From positions 1 through 54,534 of the forward strand of contig NZ_JAAVBE010000038.1 in the NCBI RefSeq assembly GCF_014803725.1: a DNA stretch of 54,534 nucleotides, in the 5' to 3' direction. Below the pieces are notes generated by a model. It had not been told where the DNA came from. It was given only the letters and a program-made list of their open reading frames with translations, and ran no database searches. Numbering within the stretch: the first letter of the stretch is position 1; every line of letters starts with the position of its first letter. Origin of the DNA: Desulfovibrio sp. (GTDB taxonomy: Bacteria > Desulfobacterota > Desulfovibrionia > Desulfovibrionales > Desulfovibrionaceae). This document shows positions 8,531-21,329 of this stretch, in pieces. The position numbers were made by a program, and so were the translations under genes.

Positions 8531-10819
8531 ATGCTGAGCAAAAGCGTGCAGGAGGTCCTTCGGGACGCCGTCATGGAAGTGCAGCGCCGCGGCCACGACA
8601 TGCTGACCGTGGAGCACCTTCTTTTCTCGCTGACCAAGAACACCAAGGGCCGGATCATCCTCGAGGGCAGTGGCGCGGGCGTGGGCCTGCTCCGCGAGCA
8701 GCTGGAGGGCTTTTTCCGCTCCGAGATGGAATCCGCGCCGCAGGCCGGGGACTACCGCATCGCCCAGACCGAGGGCGTGCAGCGGGTGCTCGAGCGCGCG
8801 CTCGGGCATGTGCGTTCCTCCGGGCGCGCCGCCGTGGAAATGGGCGACCTGCTCATCGCCATCATGGACGAGGAGGAGAGCTATGCCCGCTACTTTCTGC
8901 GCAAGCAGGGCGTGAACCGCCTCGACGTGCTGACCTTCATCTCGCACGGCATGGAGCGCGAGGGCGGCGAGCGCAAGTGCGAGGAGGGCGCCAAGGGCGA
9001 GAAGGACCCGCTCGCCGAGTTCACTGTTGACCTCACGGCCAAGGCCCGCGAAGGCAAGATCGACCCGCTGGTGGGGCGCGCCCAGGAACTTGACCGCGCC
9101 ATCGAGATCCTTTGCCGGCGCCGCAAGAACAATCCCCTCTTCGTGGGCGAGGCGGGCGTGGGCAAGACGGCCATGGCCGAAGGCCTCGCCCTGCGCATCG
9201 CGGAGGGCAAGGTGCCCGAGCTCTTTGCAAAAACGCGCATCTTCGCCCTCAACATGGGCCTCCTCGTGGCCGGCACGCGCTACCGCGGCGATTTCGAGGC
9301 CCGCATCAAGGGCATCGTGGAAGCCTTCAAGAACATGCCCGACGCCATCCTGTTCATCGACGAGATCCACACCCTCGTGGGCGCCGGCGAGACCTCGGGC
9401 GGCTCGCTGGACGCGGCCAACATGCTGAAGCCCGCGCTCGCCAACGGCGAGATCCGCTGCATCGGCTCCACCACCTACGAGGAATACCGCAAGCATTTCG
9501 AGAAGGACCGGGCCCTCGCCCGCCGCTTCCAGCGCATCGACCTGCGCGAACCCAGCGTGGACGAATGCTTCGCCATCCTGCAAGGGCTGGAGGGCCGCTA
9601 TGCCGAGCATCACGGCGTCCGCTACACGCCGTCCGTGCTCAGGGCCATGGCCGACCTTTCGGCGCGCCATGTGCGTGACCGCCTGCTGCCGGACAAGGCT
9701 ATCGACGTAATGGACGAATGCGGCGCCGCCGTCCGCCTGCGCCGCGAGGCCGAAGGCGGGGACGAGAAGCGCCCGGCCGTGACCGTCGCCGATGTGGAGC
9801 GCATCGTGGCCCGCATGGCCGGCGTTCCGCCGCGCACGGTCTCGGGCAGCGAGCGCGGGCGCCTCGCCCACCTCGAGCGCAACCTCAAGCGCCGCGTCTT
9901 CGGGCAGGACGAGGCCATCGAGCTCACGGTGCGCGCCATCCTGCGCGCCCGCGCTGGCCTGAGCCGGGAGCGGCGCCCCTCGGGCTCCTTCCTCTTCTAT
10001 GGGCCCACGGGCGTGGGCAAGACGGAGGTGGCCCGCAGCCTCGCCGAGATCCTGGGGGTGGAGTTCCTGCGCTTCGACATGAGCGAATACATGGAAAAGC
10101 ACTCGGTCTCGCGGCTCATCGGCTCGCCTCCGGGCTATGTGGGCTATGACGAGGGCGGCCAGCTCACCGAGGCCGTGCGCAAGGCGCCGTATTCCGTCAT
10201 CCTGCTGGACGAGGTGGAAAAGGCGCACCCGGACATCTTCAATGTGCTGCTCCAGGTCATGGATTATGGCACGCTCACGGACAATTCCGGCCGCAAGACG
10301 GATTTTTCCAATGCCATCATCATCATGACCTCCAATGCCGGGGCCTTCGAGATGTCCGGCTCGCCCATCGGCTTTGGCGAAGCCGCGCCCACGGATGCGG
10401 CGCGCAAGGGCCTCAAGGCCGTGGAGCGCCTCTTCGCGCCGGAATTTCGCAACCGGCTCGACGCCATGGTGCCCTTCCACAGCCTGACCCAGCCCATGAT
10501 GCTCCGCATCGTGGACAAGTTCCTGGACGAGATCCGGGGCACGCTCACCGAGCGCAAAGTGGAGCTGCGCGTTTCCGAGCCGGCGCGCCAGTGGCTGGCG
10601 GAACACGGCTTTGACCCGGCCATGGGCGCGCGCCCGCTTCGCCGCCTCTTGCGCAACCAGTTGGAGGACAAGCTGGCGACGGAACTGCTCTTCGGCTTCC
10701 TGAAAAAGGGCGGGGTGGTCAAGCTCGGCCTCAAGGACGACGCGCTCACGCTGGCGCCCGGCGCGCCCGCGGGCAAGCGCCGCGAGAAAGCCGCGGCCAC
10801 GGCCGCTCCGGCTGTCTAG
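8531..10819 (+). CDS. clpA: ATP-dependent Clp protease ATP-binding subunit ClpA
   Basis: About 762 residues. AAA+ unfoldase that feeds ClpP. Clp N-domain repeats (about 1-145) are followed by AAA-1 with Walker A GEAGVGKT and Walker B FIDEIH, then AAA-2 with GPTGVGKT, the [29 protein letters not shown] pore segment (shown here only by name) and a Clp D2-small domain near the end. It lacks the long middle coiled coil of ClpB, which together with clpS upstream makes it ClpA. The ATG at 8531 has GGAG five bases upstream; the in-frame GTG at 8525 is within that site. clpP is not in the window. Confidence 0.95.
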   Translation: MLSKSVQEVLRDAVMEVQRRGHDMLTVEHLLFSLTKNTKGRIILEGSGAGVGLLREQLEGFFRSEMESAPQAGDYRIAQTEGVQRVLERALGHVRSSGRAAVEMGDLLIAIMDEEESYARYFLRKQGVNRLDVLTFISHGMEREGGERKCEEGAKGEKDPLAEFTVDLTAKAREGKIDPLVGRAQELDRAIEILCRRRKNNPLFVGEAGVGKTAMAEGLALRIAEGKVPELFAKTRIFALNMGLLVAGTRYRGDFEARIKGIVEAFKNMPDAILFIDEIHTLVGAGETSGGSLDAANMLKPALANGEIRCIGSTTYEEYRKHFEKDRALARRFQRIDLREPSVDECFAILQGLEGRYAEHHGVRYTPSVLRAMADLSARHVRDRLLPDKAIDVMDECGAAVRLRREAEGGDEKRPAVTVADVERIVARMAGVPPRTVSGSERGRLAHLERNLKRRVFGQDEAIELTVRAILRARAGLSRERRPSGSFLFYGPTGVGKTEVARSLAEILGVEFLRFDMSEYMEKHSVSRLIGSPPGYVGYDEGGQLTEAVRKAPYSVILLDEVEKAHPDIFNVLLQVMDYGTLTDNSGRKTDFSNAIIIMTSNAGAFEMSGSPIGFGEAAPTDAARKGLKAVERLFAPEFRNRLDAMVPFHSLTQPMMLRIVDKFLDEIRGTLTERKVELRVSEPARQWLAEHGFDPAMGARPLRRLLRNQLEDKLATELLFGFLKKGGVVKLGLKDDALTLAPGAPAGKRREKAAATAAPAV

Positions 10820-10840
10820 TTCCTGACGGGAGAGGCTGCC

Positions 10841-11629
10841 ATGTTGGCTATGTTTTCCCGGCTGGCAGCCCGCTTTCCCGACCCGGCAAACGCACCGGCC
10901 GACGCGCCCCTCTGCATGGGGGGCGACCTCGGGCCGGTGCGTTTGCTTGCGGCCTACAGCCTGGGGATCTTTCCCTGGTATGGCCCGGGGCTGCCGCTGC
11001 TCTGGTGGTCGCCCGACCCGCGTTGCGTGCTCCCGCTGGAGGACTTCCACCTGCCGAGGCGCAGCGCCCGCACCATGCGGGCCTCGCCCTTCACGCTCAC
11101 GCTGGACGCGGCCTTCGGCCGGGTCATGAGCGCCTGCGCCGCCCCCCGTTCAGGCCCGGAGCCGCCGGGCACGTGGATAACGCCCGAGATGCTGACCGCG
11201 TATGAGCGGCTGCATTCGTACGGCTATGCCCATTCGGTGGAGGCGTGGCGCGACGGCAGGCTGGTGGGCGGCCTTTACGGCGTTGCCCTGGGGCGCGCCT
11301 TTTTCGGCGAGTCCATGTTCCATACGGAGCCGGAGGCCTCGCGTGCGGCGCTGGCCGGCCTCGTGGCGCTGCTCAGGCGCCGCGGCGCCACCCTGCTGGA
11401 CTGCCAGCAGGCCACGCCGCACATGGAGCGCATGGGCGCGAAGCTCCTGCCGAGGAGCGAATTTTTGCGGCAGCTTTCGGCCGCGCTGGCCCCCGAAAGC
11501 GGGTGTGAGGCTCCACCGCCGGACGACGGCGAGCCGCGTTTCTGCCCCTGGGAGCCCTGGCGCGAGCGCTATGTGTTCGTGGGCTCTTGCGTTGACGCCT
11601 CGCCCGCCGTCTGGGAAGAGAGGTCATAA
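10841..11629 (+). CDS. aat: Leucyl/phenylalanyl-tRNA--protein transferase
   Basis: 262 residues. Adds Leu or Phe from aminoacyl-tRNA to proteins with N-terminal Lys or Arg, creating ClpS-readable degrons. The family signature YSLGIFPWY lies near residue 44, followed by WWSPDPRCVL. EAWRDGRLVGGLYGVALGRAFFGESMF carries the substrate pocket (described, not quoted further), and LLDCQQATPH follows. GGGAGAGG precedes the ATG. It is 21 bases after clpA, completing a clpS-clpA-aat operon. The last 61 bases overlap the converging gene at 11569-12084. Confidence 0.95.
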   Translation: MLAMFSRLAARFPDPANAPADAPLCMGGDLGPVRLLAAYSLGIFPWYGPGLPLLWWSPDPRCVLPLEDFHLPRRSARTMRASPFTLTLDAAFGRVMSACAAPRSGPEPPGTWITPEMLTAYERLHSYGYAHSVEAWRDGRLVGGLYGVALGRAFFGESMFHTEPEASRAALAGLVALLRRRGATLLDCQQATPHMERMGAKLLPRSEFLRQLSAALAPESGCEAPPPDDGEPRFCPWEPWRERYVFVGSCVDASPAVWEERS

Positions 11630-12084
11630 AAGGCGCGCGCGGCAAAGGGCAGGTCATAGCCCGGGGCCGCGTCAAAGCGGATGAAGCCGGTCTCGCCCCC
11701 CTCGGGTATCTCGCCGAGCGGCCCCACGCCCAGGGGCACGGGCAGGTCCAGCGGGCAGATGACGAGCTTTTCGATCCTGTCGGCGTAGCGCTTTTGCAGC
11801 CACGCCGCCAGGGCCTCGCTTTCCTCGGCGGTGAAGGCCTCGAGCAGGCAGGCGAGGGCGCGGTCCTCGGTGGCGCCTTCGAGCAGCGCCGCCGGCATGG
11901 CCGGGTCGGGCGGGGCCACGAGGCCCTTGCCGCGCAGGGCGGCGAGCTCCTCTTCCGTGGCGCCGTGGCGGATGATGTGCGTCTCCACATGGCGCTTGCC
12001 GCGAAAGGCCTTCAGCGTGGCGCCGAACACATAGATCCTGTCGCAAAGGGGCTTTCCCGGCGCGTCAAGGCGTAAGATTTCCAT
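11569..12084 (-). CDS. Conserved hypothetical protein, converging with aat
   Basis: 171 residues, no domain I can name. Begins MEILRLDAPGKPLCDRIYVF. An acidic helical middle (residues 45-100) is followed by a segment with DRIEKLVICPLDLPVPLGVG and a final part ending in EPTNT. No signal peptide or membrane segment is visible. Its 3' end overlaps the aat 3' end by 61 bases tail-to-tail; codon use is like the neighbours, which supports it as a real gene. It starts back to back with uvrB, so the 12085-12151 gap should hold both promoters. Confidence 0.7.
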   Translation of the reverse strand: MEILRLDAPGKPLCDRIYVFGATLKAFRGKRHVETHIIRHGATEEELAALRGKGLVAPPDPAMPAALLEGATEDRALACLLEAFTAEESEALAAWLQKRYADRIEKLVICPLDLPVPLGVGPLGEIPEGGETGFIRFDAAPGYDLPFAARAFYDLSSQTAGEASTQEPTNT

Positions 12085-12151
12085 AGCGTCCCCGCGGGTT
12101 GCGGCCTTGCGGCCGAGATTCGGATGAATGGGGCACAGCCGGAGGGCTTAC

Positions 12152-16377
<4,226 letters not shown>

Positions 16378-16416
16378 CATGAAAGAGTGAAAATTTTTTA
16401 CGGAGTCCACAGAGAT

Positions 16417-17226
16417 ATGGAAGAAAAGACCCGCATTGTCATTGTCGGCGCCGCCGGCCGCATGGGCAGGACCATCCGCCGCCTTGCGGAGGAAGAAGGG
16501 GATTTCGCCATCGCGGGCCTTGTTGACAGGGAAGCAGGCCTCGCCGCCTTGCAGGAGGGTTCCATCCCGGTAGGCGGCAGCCTCGAGGCCCTTGGTGCGC
16601 AGGCTGCCGGGGCCGTTGCCATCGACTTCACCGCGCCGGACGCGAGCATGGCGACGGCGGCCATGGCCGCGTCTCTCGGCGTGCCCCTCGTCATCGGCAC
16701 CACCGGCTTCAGCGAGGCGCAAAAGGCGCGCTTGCGCGAGCTCGCCCAAAAAACACCGCTCTTCTGGTCAGCCAACATGAGCGTGGGCATCAATGTGCTC
16801 ATGCGGCTCTTGCCCGAGCTCGCGCGCGCCCTCGGGCCGGCCTATGACATGGAAATGGTGGAGATCCACCATGGCCGCAAGAAGGACGCCCCCAGCGGCA
16901 CGGCGCTGGCACTCGGCGAAAAGCTCGCCGAAGCCCGCGGCTGGGAGCTCCCCGAGGTGCGCTGCTCGGCCCGTGACGGCATCATCGGCGCGCGCCCCCA
17001 GAAGGAGATCGGCATCCAGGCTCTCCGCGGCGGGGACGTGGTGGGCGTGCACACCGTGTATTTTCTCGGGCCCGGCGAGCGCATCGAGGTGACGCATCAG
17101 GCCCACTCGCGCGAGAATTTCGCCGGCGGCGCCCTGCGCGCGGCCCGCTGGCTCTCGGGCCGCAAGCCGGGAAAGCTCTACTCCATGGAAGATACCTTTG
17201 ACCTCCCGGGCGATGGGCAGCGCTAA
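16417..17226 (+). CDS. dapB: 4-hydroxy-tetrahydrodipicolinate reductase
   Basis: About 269 residues (E. coli 273). Reduces 4-hydroxy-tetrahydrodipicolinate with NAD(P)H in lysine and diaminopimelate synthesis. N-terminal nucleotide-binding motif IVIVGAAGRMGRTI; substrate motif EIHHGRKKDAPSGTA with the paired His and the Lys. The frame is open from a GTG at 16387, but the ATG at 16417 gives the normal distance to the Rossmann motif. The last 14 bases overlap the next gene. Confidence 0.95.
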   Translation: MEEKTRIVIVGAAGRMGRTIRRLAEEEGDFAIAGLVDREAGLAALQEGSIPVGGSLEALGAQAAGAVAIDFTAPDASMATAAMAASLGVPLVIGTTGFSEAQKARLRELAQKTPLFWSANMSVGINVLMRLLPELARALGPAYDMEMVEIHHGRKKDAPSGTALALGEKLAEARGWELPEVRCSARDGIIGARPQKEIGIQALRGGDVVGVHTVYFLGPGERIEVTHQAHSRENFAGGALRAARWLSGRKPGKLYSMEDTFDLPGDGQR

Positions 17227-17959
17227 GCCGCGCGCCGGGGCCGGCCCCACCTTCGTGGAGCAGGTGCTGGCCTTCAATGCCGGGCTCTCTTTCGACGCGC
17301 CTCTGCCGCCGGGCATCGAGGTGATGAACCCGTTTCAGGGCAGCCCTTGCGCGCTTGCGGCCTCGGCGGCCTTTTACCGCAAGTATTATGCGGACCACCG
17401 GGAGCGGCACATCATCCTCGGCATCAATCCCGGCCGCTTTGGCGCAGGCCTCACGGGCGTGCCCTTCACGGACCCCAAGCGGCTTGCCACCGCCTGCGGC
17501 ATCCATATCGCCGCCTGCGCGCCGGCGCACGAGCCGTCAAGCGTGTTCGTCTATGAGGTCATCGACGCCATGGGCGGCCCTGCGGCCTTTTACCGCGACT
17601 GGTATATCAACTCCATCTGCCCCCTGGGCTTCGTGAGCGTGGACGCCAGGGGCCGGAAGAAGAATTACAACTATTATGATGACCGGCGCCTGGAAGAGGC
17701 CGCCACGCCCTTCATGGTGGAGTGCCTGCGGCGCCAGCTTGCCTTCGGCATCCGCCGGGATGTGTGCTATTGCCTCGGCACGGGCAAGAACGCGGCCTTC
17801 ATCGAGCGCCTGAATGCGGAGCACGGCTTCTTCGGGCGCGTGGTGCCGCTGGAGCATCCTCGCTACGTCATGCAGTATAAAAGCAAGGAACTCGGCGCCT
17901 ATGTGCGCAAATACGTCACCCTGCTGGGCGAAGCCGCCGGAGCGGCCCCGGCGCCCTGA
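17213..17959 (+). CDS. SMUG2-like uracil-DNA glycosylase (UDG family 3)
   Basis: About 248 residues. Removes uracil or oxidised pyrimidines from DNA as the first step of base excision repair. Motif 1 is GINPGRFGAGLTGVPF, very close to the GMNPGPFGMAQTGVPF of SMUG1. A second motif is LEHPRYVMQYK, where SMUG proteins have the HPS/HPR loop. The family is also called DUF4918. I choose the ATG at 17213, which overlaps the dapB stop by 14 bases; an ATG at 17198 is also in frame. The overlap suggests coupling to dapB. Substrate range cannot be read from the sequence. Confidence 0.85.
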   Translation: MGSAKPRAGAGPTFVEQVLAFNAGLSFDAPLPPGIEVMNPFQGSPCALAASAAFYRKYYADHRERHIILGINPGRFGAGLTGVPFTDPKRLATACGIHIAACAPAHEPSSVFVYEVIDAMGGPAAFYRDWYINSICPLGFVSVDARGRKKNYNYYDDRRLEEAATPFMVECLRRQLAFGIRRDVCYCLGTGKNAAFIERLNAEHGFFGRVVPLEHPRYVMQYKSKELGAYVRKYVTLLGEAAGAAPAP

Positions 17960-17977
17960 AGAAGGGAGGAGCAAGCA

Positions 17978-18532
17978 ATGGATGAACTGGTCTTTCTTGG
18001 CATTTGCGGCAGCCTCAGGCGCGCCTCGCGCAACATGGGGCTTTTGCGCAAGGCGCAGGAGCTGATGCCCGCGGGCAGCCGGCTCGAGATCGCGGATATC
18101 CACGACCTGCCTTTCTACAATGAGGACATCGCCAAGCCCGGGAGCGTGCAGCGCCTTGTGGACGAGGCCGAAAAGGCCGACGGCTTTCTCTTCGCCTCGC
18201 CCGAGTACAACTATTCGCTCGCGCCGGCCCTCAAGAACGCGCTGGACTGGCTCTCGCGCGAGCCAGGCCTCAAGCCCTTCGCAGGCAAGCCCGCCGCCAT
18301 CGTGGGGGCCGGCGGCGGCATGGGCACCTGCCGCAGCCAGGCGCACCTGCGCCAGGTCTGCGTCTATCTTGACCTGCACCTCATCAACAAGCCGGAATTC
18401 TTCTCCAATGCGTTCTCGCCGGCCTTTGACGCCGCAGGGGACCTCGTGGACGCGGAACTCACGAAAAAGCTGGCCGACCTCCTGCAGGCGCTGGTGGACT
18501 GGGCCCGGGTGCTGAAGAAAGGGCGGCCCTAG
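17978..18532 (+). CDS. NADPH-dependent FMN reductase family protein
   Basis: 184 residues, flavodoxin-like fold. GICGSLRRASRNMGLL binds FMN phosphate, and SPEYNYSLAPALKNALDWLS is the conserved family segment near residue 75. Related proteins (ChrR, azoreductase, quinone reductase) reduce quinones, dyes or metals using NAD(P)H; the substrate here is unknown. A strong GGGAGGAG site precedes the ATG. It lies 18 bases after the uracil glycosylase gene and 30 before the TerB operon, so one transcript could cover all. Confidence 0.88.
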   Translation: MDELVFLGICGSLRRASRNMGLLRKAQELMPAGSRLEIADIHDLPFYNEDIAKPGSVQRLVDEAEKADGFLFASPEYNYSLAPALKNALDWLSREPGLKPFAGKPAAIVGAGGGMGTCRSQAHLRQVCVYLDLHLINKPEFFSNAFSPAFDAAGDLVDAELTKKLADLLQALVDWARVLKKGRP

Positions 18533-18562
18533 ACCCCAGAGCTCCGCCCAGGGGAAGAGCCC

Positions 18563-20008
18563 ATGGAAGAAGCCCGTTATCCCTCTGTCATCCTCGATGA
18601 CACCGAGTATGAAGACGAGGCCATCCTCCCGCAGCGCCGGCCGGAGGCCGCGGAGCTGCCGCCGCTGCTCGCCCGCGCGCGGGCGCTCGCGGAAGGGGAC
18701 TTCCCGGCATCGCGGCAGGAGATCTTCCTCAGGCAGGGGCGCCTGCTCGCCGACTATGCGGACGACTACCCCTATACGGGCGACCCTGTCCGCTACTATC
18801 CCACCTACCAGTCGCTCACGGATGAAGAGCTGCGCGGCTATTTCACCTGGCGCGCCAAGGTGCGCGCGCGGCAGGTGGAATACGCGCCCCTGACCTTCAT
18901 TTTTCTCTACATTTATGAACTCATCAACTGCATTGGCGTTGAAAGCGCGGAAGAAGCCTATGAGCAGCTTCTCTTCGTAAAGCGCAGCTATTCCACCTTC
19001 GGTTGGGCCGTCAGCGCGTATCTTGACAGGTGGATCCCGGATTTTGTCGTTTACTATGATCTTGACCCCGCGCTGCTCGCGGATTCCTCCGAAAAAGGGT
19101 ATAACCAGTGCATCCATGTCCTGGAGAACATGGAGCGGGAGCCGCGCGAGAGAGTGCTCGACGCGGTAAAGCAGATCGCGCCCAAATGGATCGGCCGCTC
19201 CCGCTTTTATGCCGCGCATTTTGAAGACATGGACGAGGTGATATATACGGTTTTGAAAGGCATGGCCGCGCATTATGCGGCAGGCTGCAAGCGCGGCCTT
19301 GTGGACCAGCTCTTCGGCGCGCGGCTGCCCGGGCATATGCACATCTTCAGCCAGGCCATCTTTTGCAATCCCCTCGGGCGGAAAAATTACCAATATACCG
19401 TTGACGGCATGTGCGTCTACAGTTGCGAGAACGGCATCTGGACCTCGAAATGGCGCCCTGTTACGTCCCGTTCCGGCCGCAAGCTGGAGGCCCTGCTCAA
19501 GACCATCGACCATGTGATGCGCGAGGAATACGCCTTCGGGCACCCTATCAGGGGCGATATTTCCCTCCGCTGGATACTGAAGCTCATCACCGAGACCACG
19601 CGCGCCCTGCTTGCGAAAAAGGCGGAGGCGGAAAAGAACCGCATCCGCATAGATTTCAGCCTGTTGAACAAGATCCGCTCCGACGCGGACATCATCCGCG
19701 AAAAACTGGTCACGGAGGATGACCTTGAGCCGGACGCGCCCGCCATGGCTCCCCCGCCGGAAGCCGCGGCCACGGCGTCCCCAGCCGCGGGCCTTGCCCA
19801 GCTCAGCGGGCCCGAGGCGCGCTTCCTCGCCTGCCAGCTTCAGGGGGGCGACACCGGCTGGCTCAGGGAGGAGGGCCTGATGCCCTCGGTGCTCGCCGAC
19901 GCCATCAATGAAAAGCTCTATGACCTTTTTGGCGACACGCTGCTGGACGCGGATGGCCGCCCCGTGGCCGACTATGTTGACGACCTGAAGGAGATGCTTT
20001 CCTTATGA
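18563..20008 (+). CDS. TerB_N / TerB_C domain protein
   Basis: 481 residues, no signal peptide. Residues about 60-250 match TerB_N (YYPTYQSLTDEELRGYFTWR, then FLYIYELINCIGV). Residues about 361-481 match TerB_C (RIDFSLLNKIRSDADIIREK, then ADAINEKLYDLFGDTLLD). A Pro/Ala-rich linker (about 389-415) splits the C-terminal part. No canonical metal-binding TerB domain is evident between them. Proteins with these domains have been linked by comparative genomics to stress and DNA-processing systems, with no defined activity that I know of. The stop overlaps the next start (ATGA), so it is coupled to the ATPase gene. It may act as the sensor or scaffold of a three-gene module. Confidence 0.8.
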   Translation: MEEARYPSVILDDTEYEDEAILPQRRPEAAELPPLLARARALAEGDFPASRQEIFLRQGRLLADYADDYPYTGDPVRYYPTYQSLTDEELRGYFTWRAKVRARQVEYAPLTFIFLYIYELINCIGVESAEEAYEQLLFVKRSYSTFGWAVSAYLDRWIPDFVVYYDLDPALLADSSEKGYNQCIHVLENMEREPRERVLDAVKQIAPKWIGRSRFYAAHFEDMDEVIYTVLKGMAAHYAAGCKRGLVDQLFGARLPGHMHIFSQAIFCNPLGRKNYQYTVDGMCVYSCENGIWTSKWRPVTSRSGRKLEALLKTIDHVMREEYAFGHPIRGDISLRWILKLITETTRALLAKKAEAEKNRIRIDFSLLNKIRSDADIIREKLVTEDDLEPDAPAMAPPPEAAATASPAAGLAQLSGPEARFLACQLQGGDTGWLREEGLMPSVLADAINEKLYDLFGDTLLDADGRPVADYVDDLKEMLSL

Positions 20009-21318
20009 CCATACCCCGGCGTATCGCCCAGACCCTTGTCAATTCGCTGAAAGGCGGCGTGGTGCCCCGCGTGGGCCTGCCCTATGTGACGGTGGGCCGC
20101 AAGGAGGAGATCGAGGCCCTCTTGCGCGATGTGGACATCATCGCCGAGGGCGGCGCCGCCTTCCGCTTCATTTGCGGCAAATACGGTAGCGGCAAGAGCT
20201 TTTTGCTCCAGACCATCCGCAACCATGTGCTCGCCAAAAATTTCGTGGTGCTGGACGCCGACCTCTCGCCGGAGCGGCGCCTTCAGGGCACGCGCGGGCA
20301 GGGGCTCGCCACCTACAAGGAGCTCATTGCCAACATGTCCACCAGGACGCGGCCCGAGGGCGGCGCGCTCTCGCTGGTGCTCGACCGCTGGATAAATAAT
20401 GTCCAGCAGGAAGCGGCCATGGAGGCCGGCCTCAGCGTCACCGACCCCGCCGTCGGGCCGCTGGTGGAAAAGAAGATCGCGTCCATCATGGCCTCGCTCA
20501 ATGAAATGGTGCACGGTTTTGACTTCGCGCGGCTCCTCACCCTCTATTATCAGGCCCATATCAGTGGTGACGAGGTGACCAAGGCCCGGGTGCTGAAGTG
20601 GTTTCGCGGCGAATACGCCACCAAGACCGAGGCGCGACAGGACCTTGGCGTGAACATCATCATCACCGATGATGACTGGTACGATTATCTGAAGCTTTTT
20701 GCCTCCTTCCTCAGGCAGGCCGGATATGCGGGCATGCTGGTGCTCATCGACGAGCTCGTCAATATCTTCAAGGTGCCCAATGCCATCACGCGCCAATACA
20801 ACTATGAAAAGGTCCTGACCATGTACAATGACACCATGCAGGGCCGCGCGTCCCATATGGGAATTATTCTGTGCACCACGCCGCAGGCGCTGGAAGACCC
20901 CCGCCGGGGCGTCTACAGTTACGAGGCCCTGCGTTCCCGGCTCGCCGAGGGGCGCTTTGGGGGCAGCCACAAGGATCTGCTCTCCCCGGTCATCCGCCTG
21001 CAGGCGCTGACGCAGGAAGAAATGCTCGTCCTTGTGGAAAAGCTCGCCGACATCCATGCCGAACTCTACAGCTACACGCGGAGCATCAGCCAGGAAGACC
21101 TCGTGACGTTTATCGAGATCGAATACAGCCGCATCGGCGCCGACGAGCACATCACGCCGCGCGAGATCATTCGCGACTTTATAGAGGTGCTGGACATCCT
21201 CTACCAGAACCCCAAGACCGACGTGCGGGAACTTTTGGGCAGCGACGCCTTCACCTTTGCCAAAAACGCCGTGGAAGAAGCCCCGACGGCAGAGCAGTTT
21301 GCCGAATTTGAGGTGTAG
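20005..21318 (+). CDS. BrxD-like ATP-binding protein (DUF2791 / BREX ATPase family)
   Basis: 437 residues. P-loop ATPase: Walker A GKYGSGKS at 58-65, Walker B MLVLIDEL at about 244-251, followed by an NIFKVPN segment. The overall pattern fits the BREX ATP-binding family that includes BrxD (formerly DUF2791). In type 2 BREX, BrxD sits beside an Lhr-like helicase BrxHI, just as here. No PglX, PglZ or PglW gene is in the window. It starts within the stop of the TerB gene (four-base overlap) and lies 11 bases before the helicase gene, so the three products are probably made together. The role is inferred. Confidence 0.82.
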   Translation: MTIPRRIAQTLVNSLKGGVVPRVGLPYVTVGRKEEIEALLRDVDIIAEGGAAFRFICGKYGSGKSFLLQTIRNHVLAKNFVVLDADLSPERRLQGTRGQGLATYKELIANMSTRTRPEGGALSLVLDRWINNVQQEAAMEAGLSVTDPAVGPLVEKKIASIMASLNEMVHGFDFARLLTLYYQAHISGDEVTKARVLKWFRGEYATKTEARQDLGVNIIITDDDWYDYLKLFASFLRQAGYAGMLVLIDELVNIFKVPNAITRQYNYEKVLTMYNDTMQGRASHMGIILCTTPQALEDPRRGVYSYEALRSRLAEGRFGGSHKDLLSPVIRLQALTQEEMLVLVEKLADIHAELYSYTRSISQEDLVTFIEIEYSRIGADEHITPREIIRDFIEVLDILYQNPKTDVRELLGSDAFTFAKNAVEEAPTAEQFAEFEV

Positions 21319-21329
21319 GAGGCCGCGCG

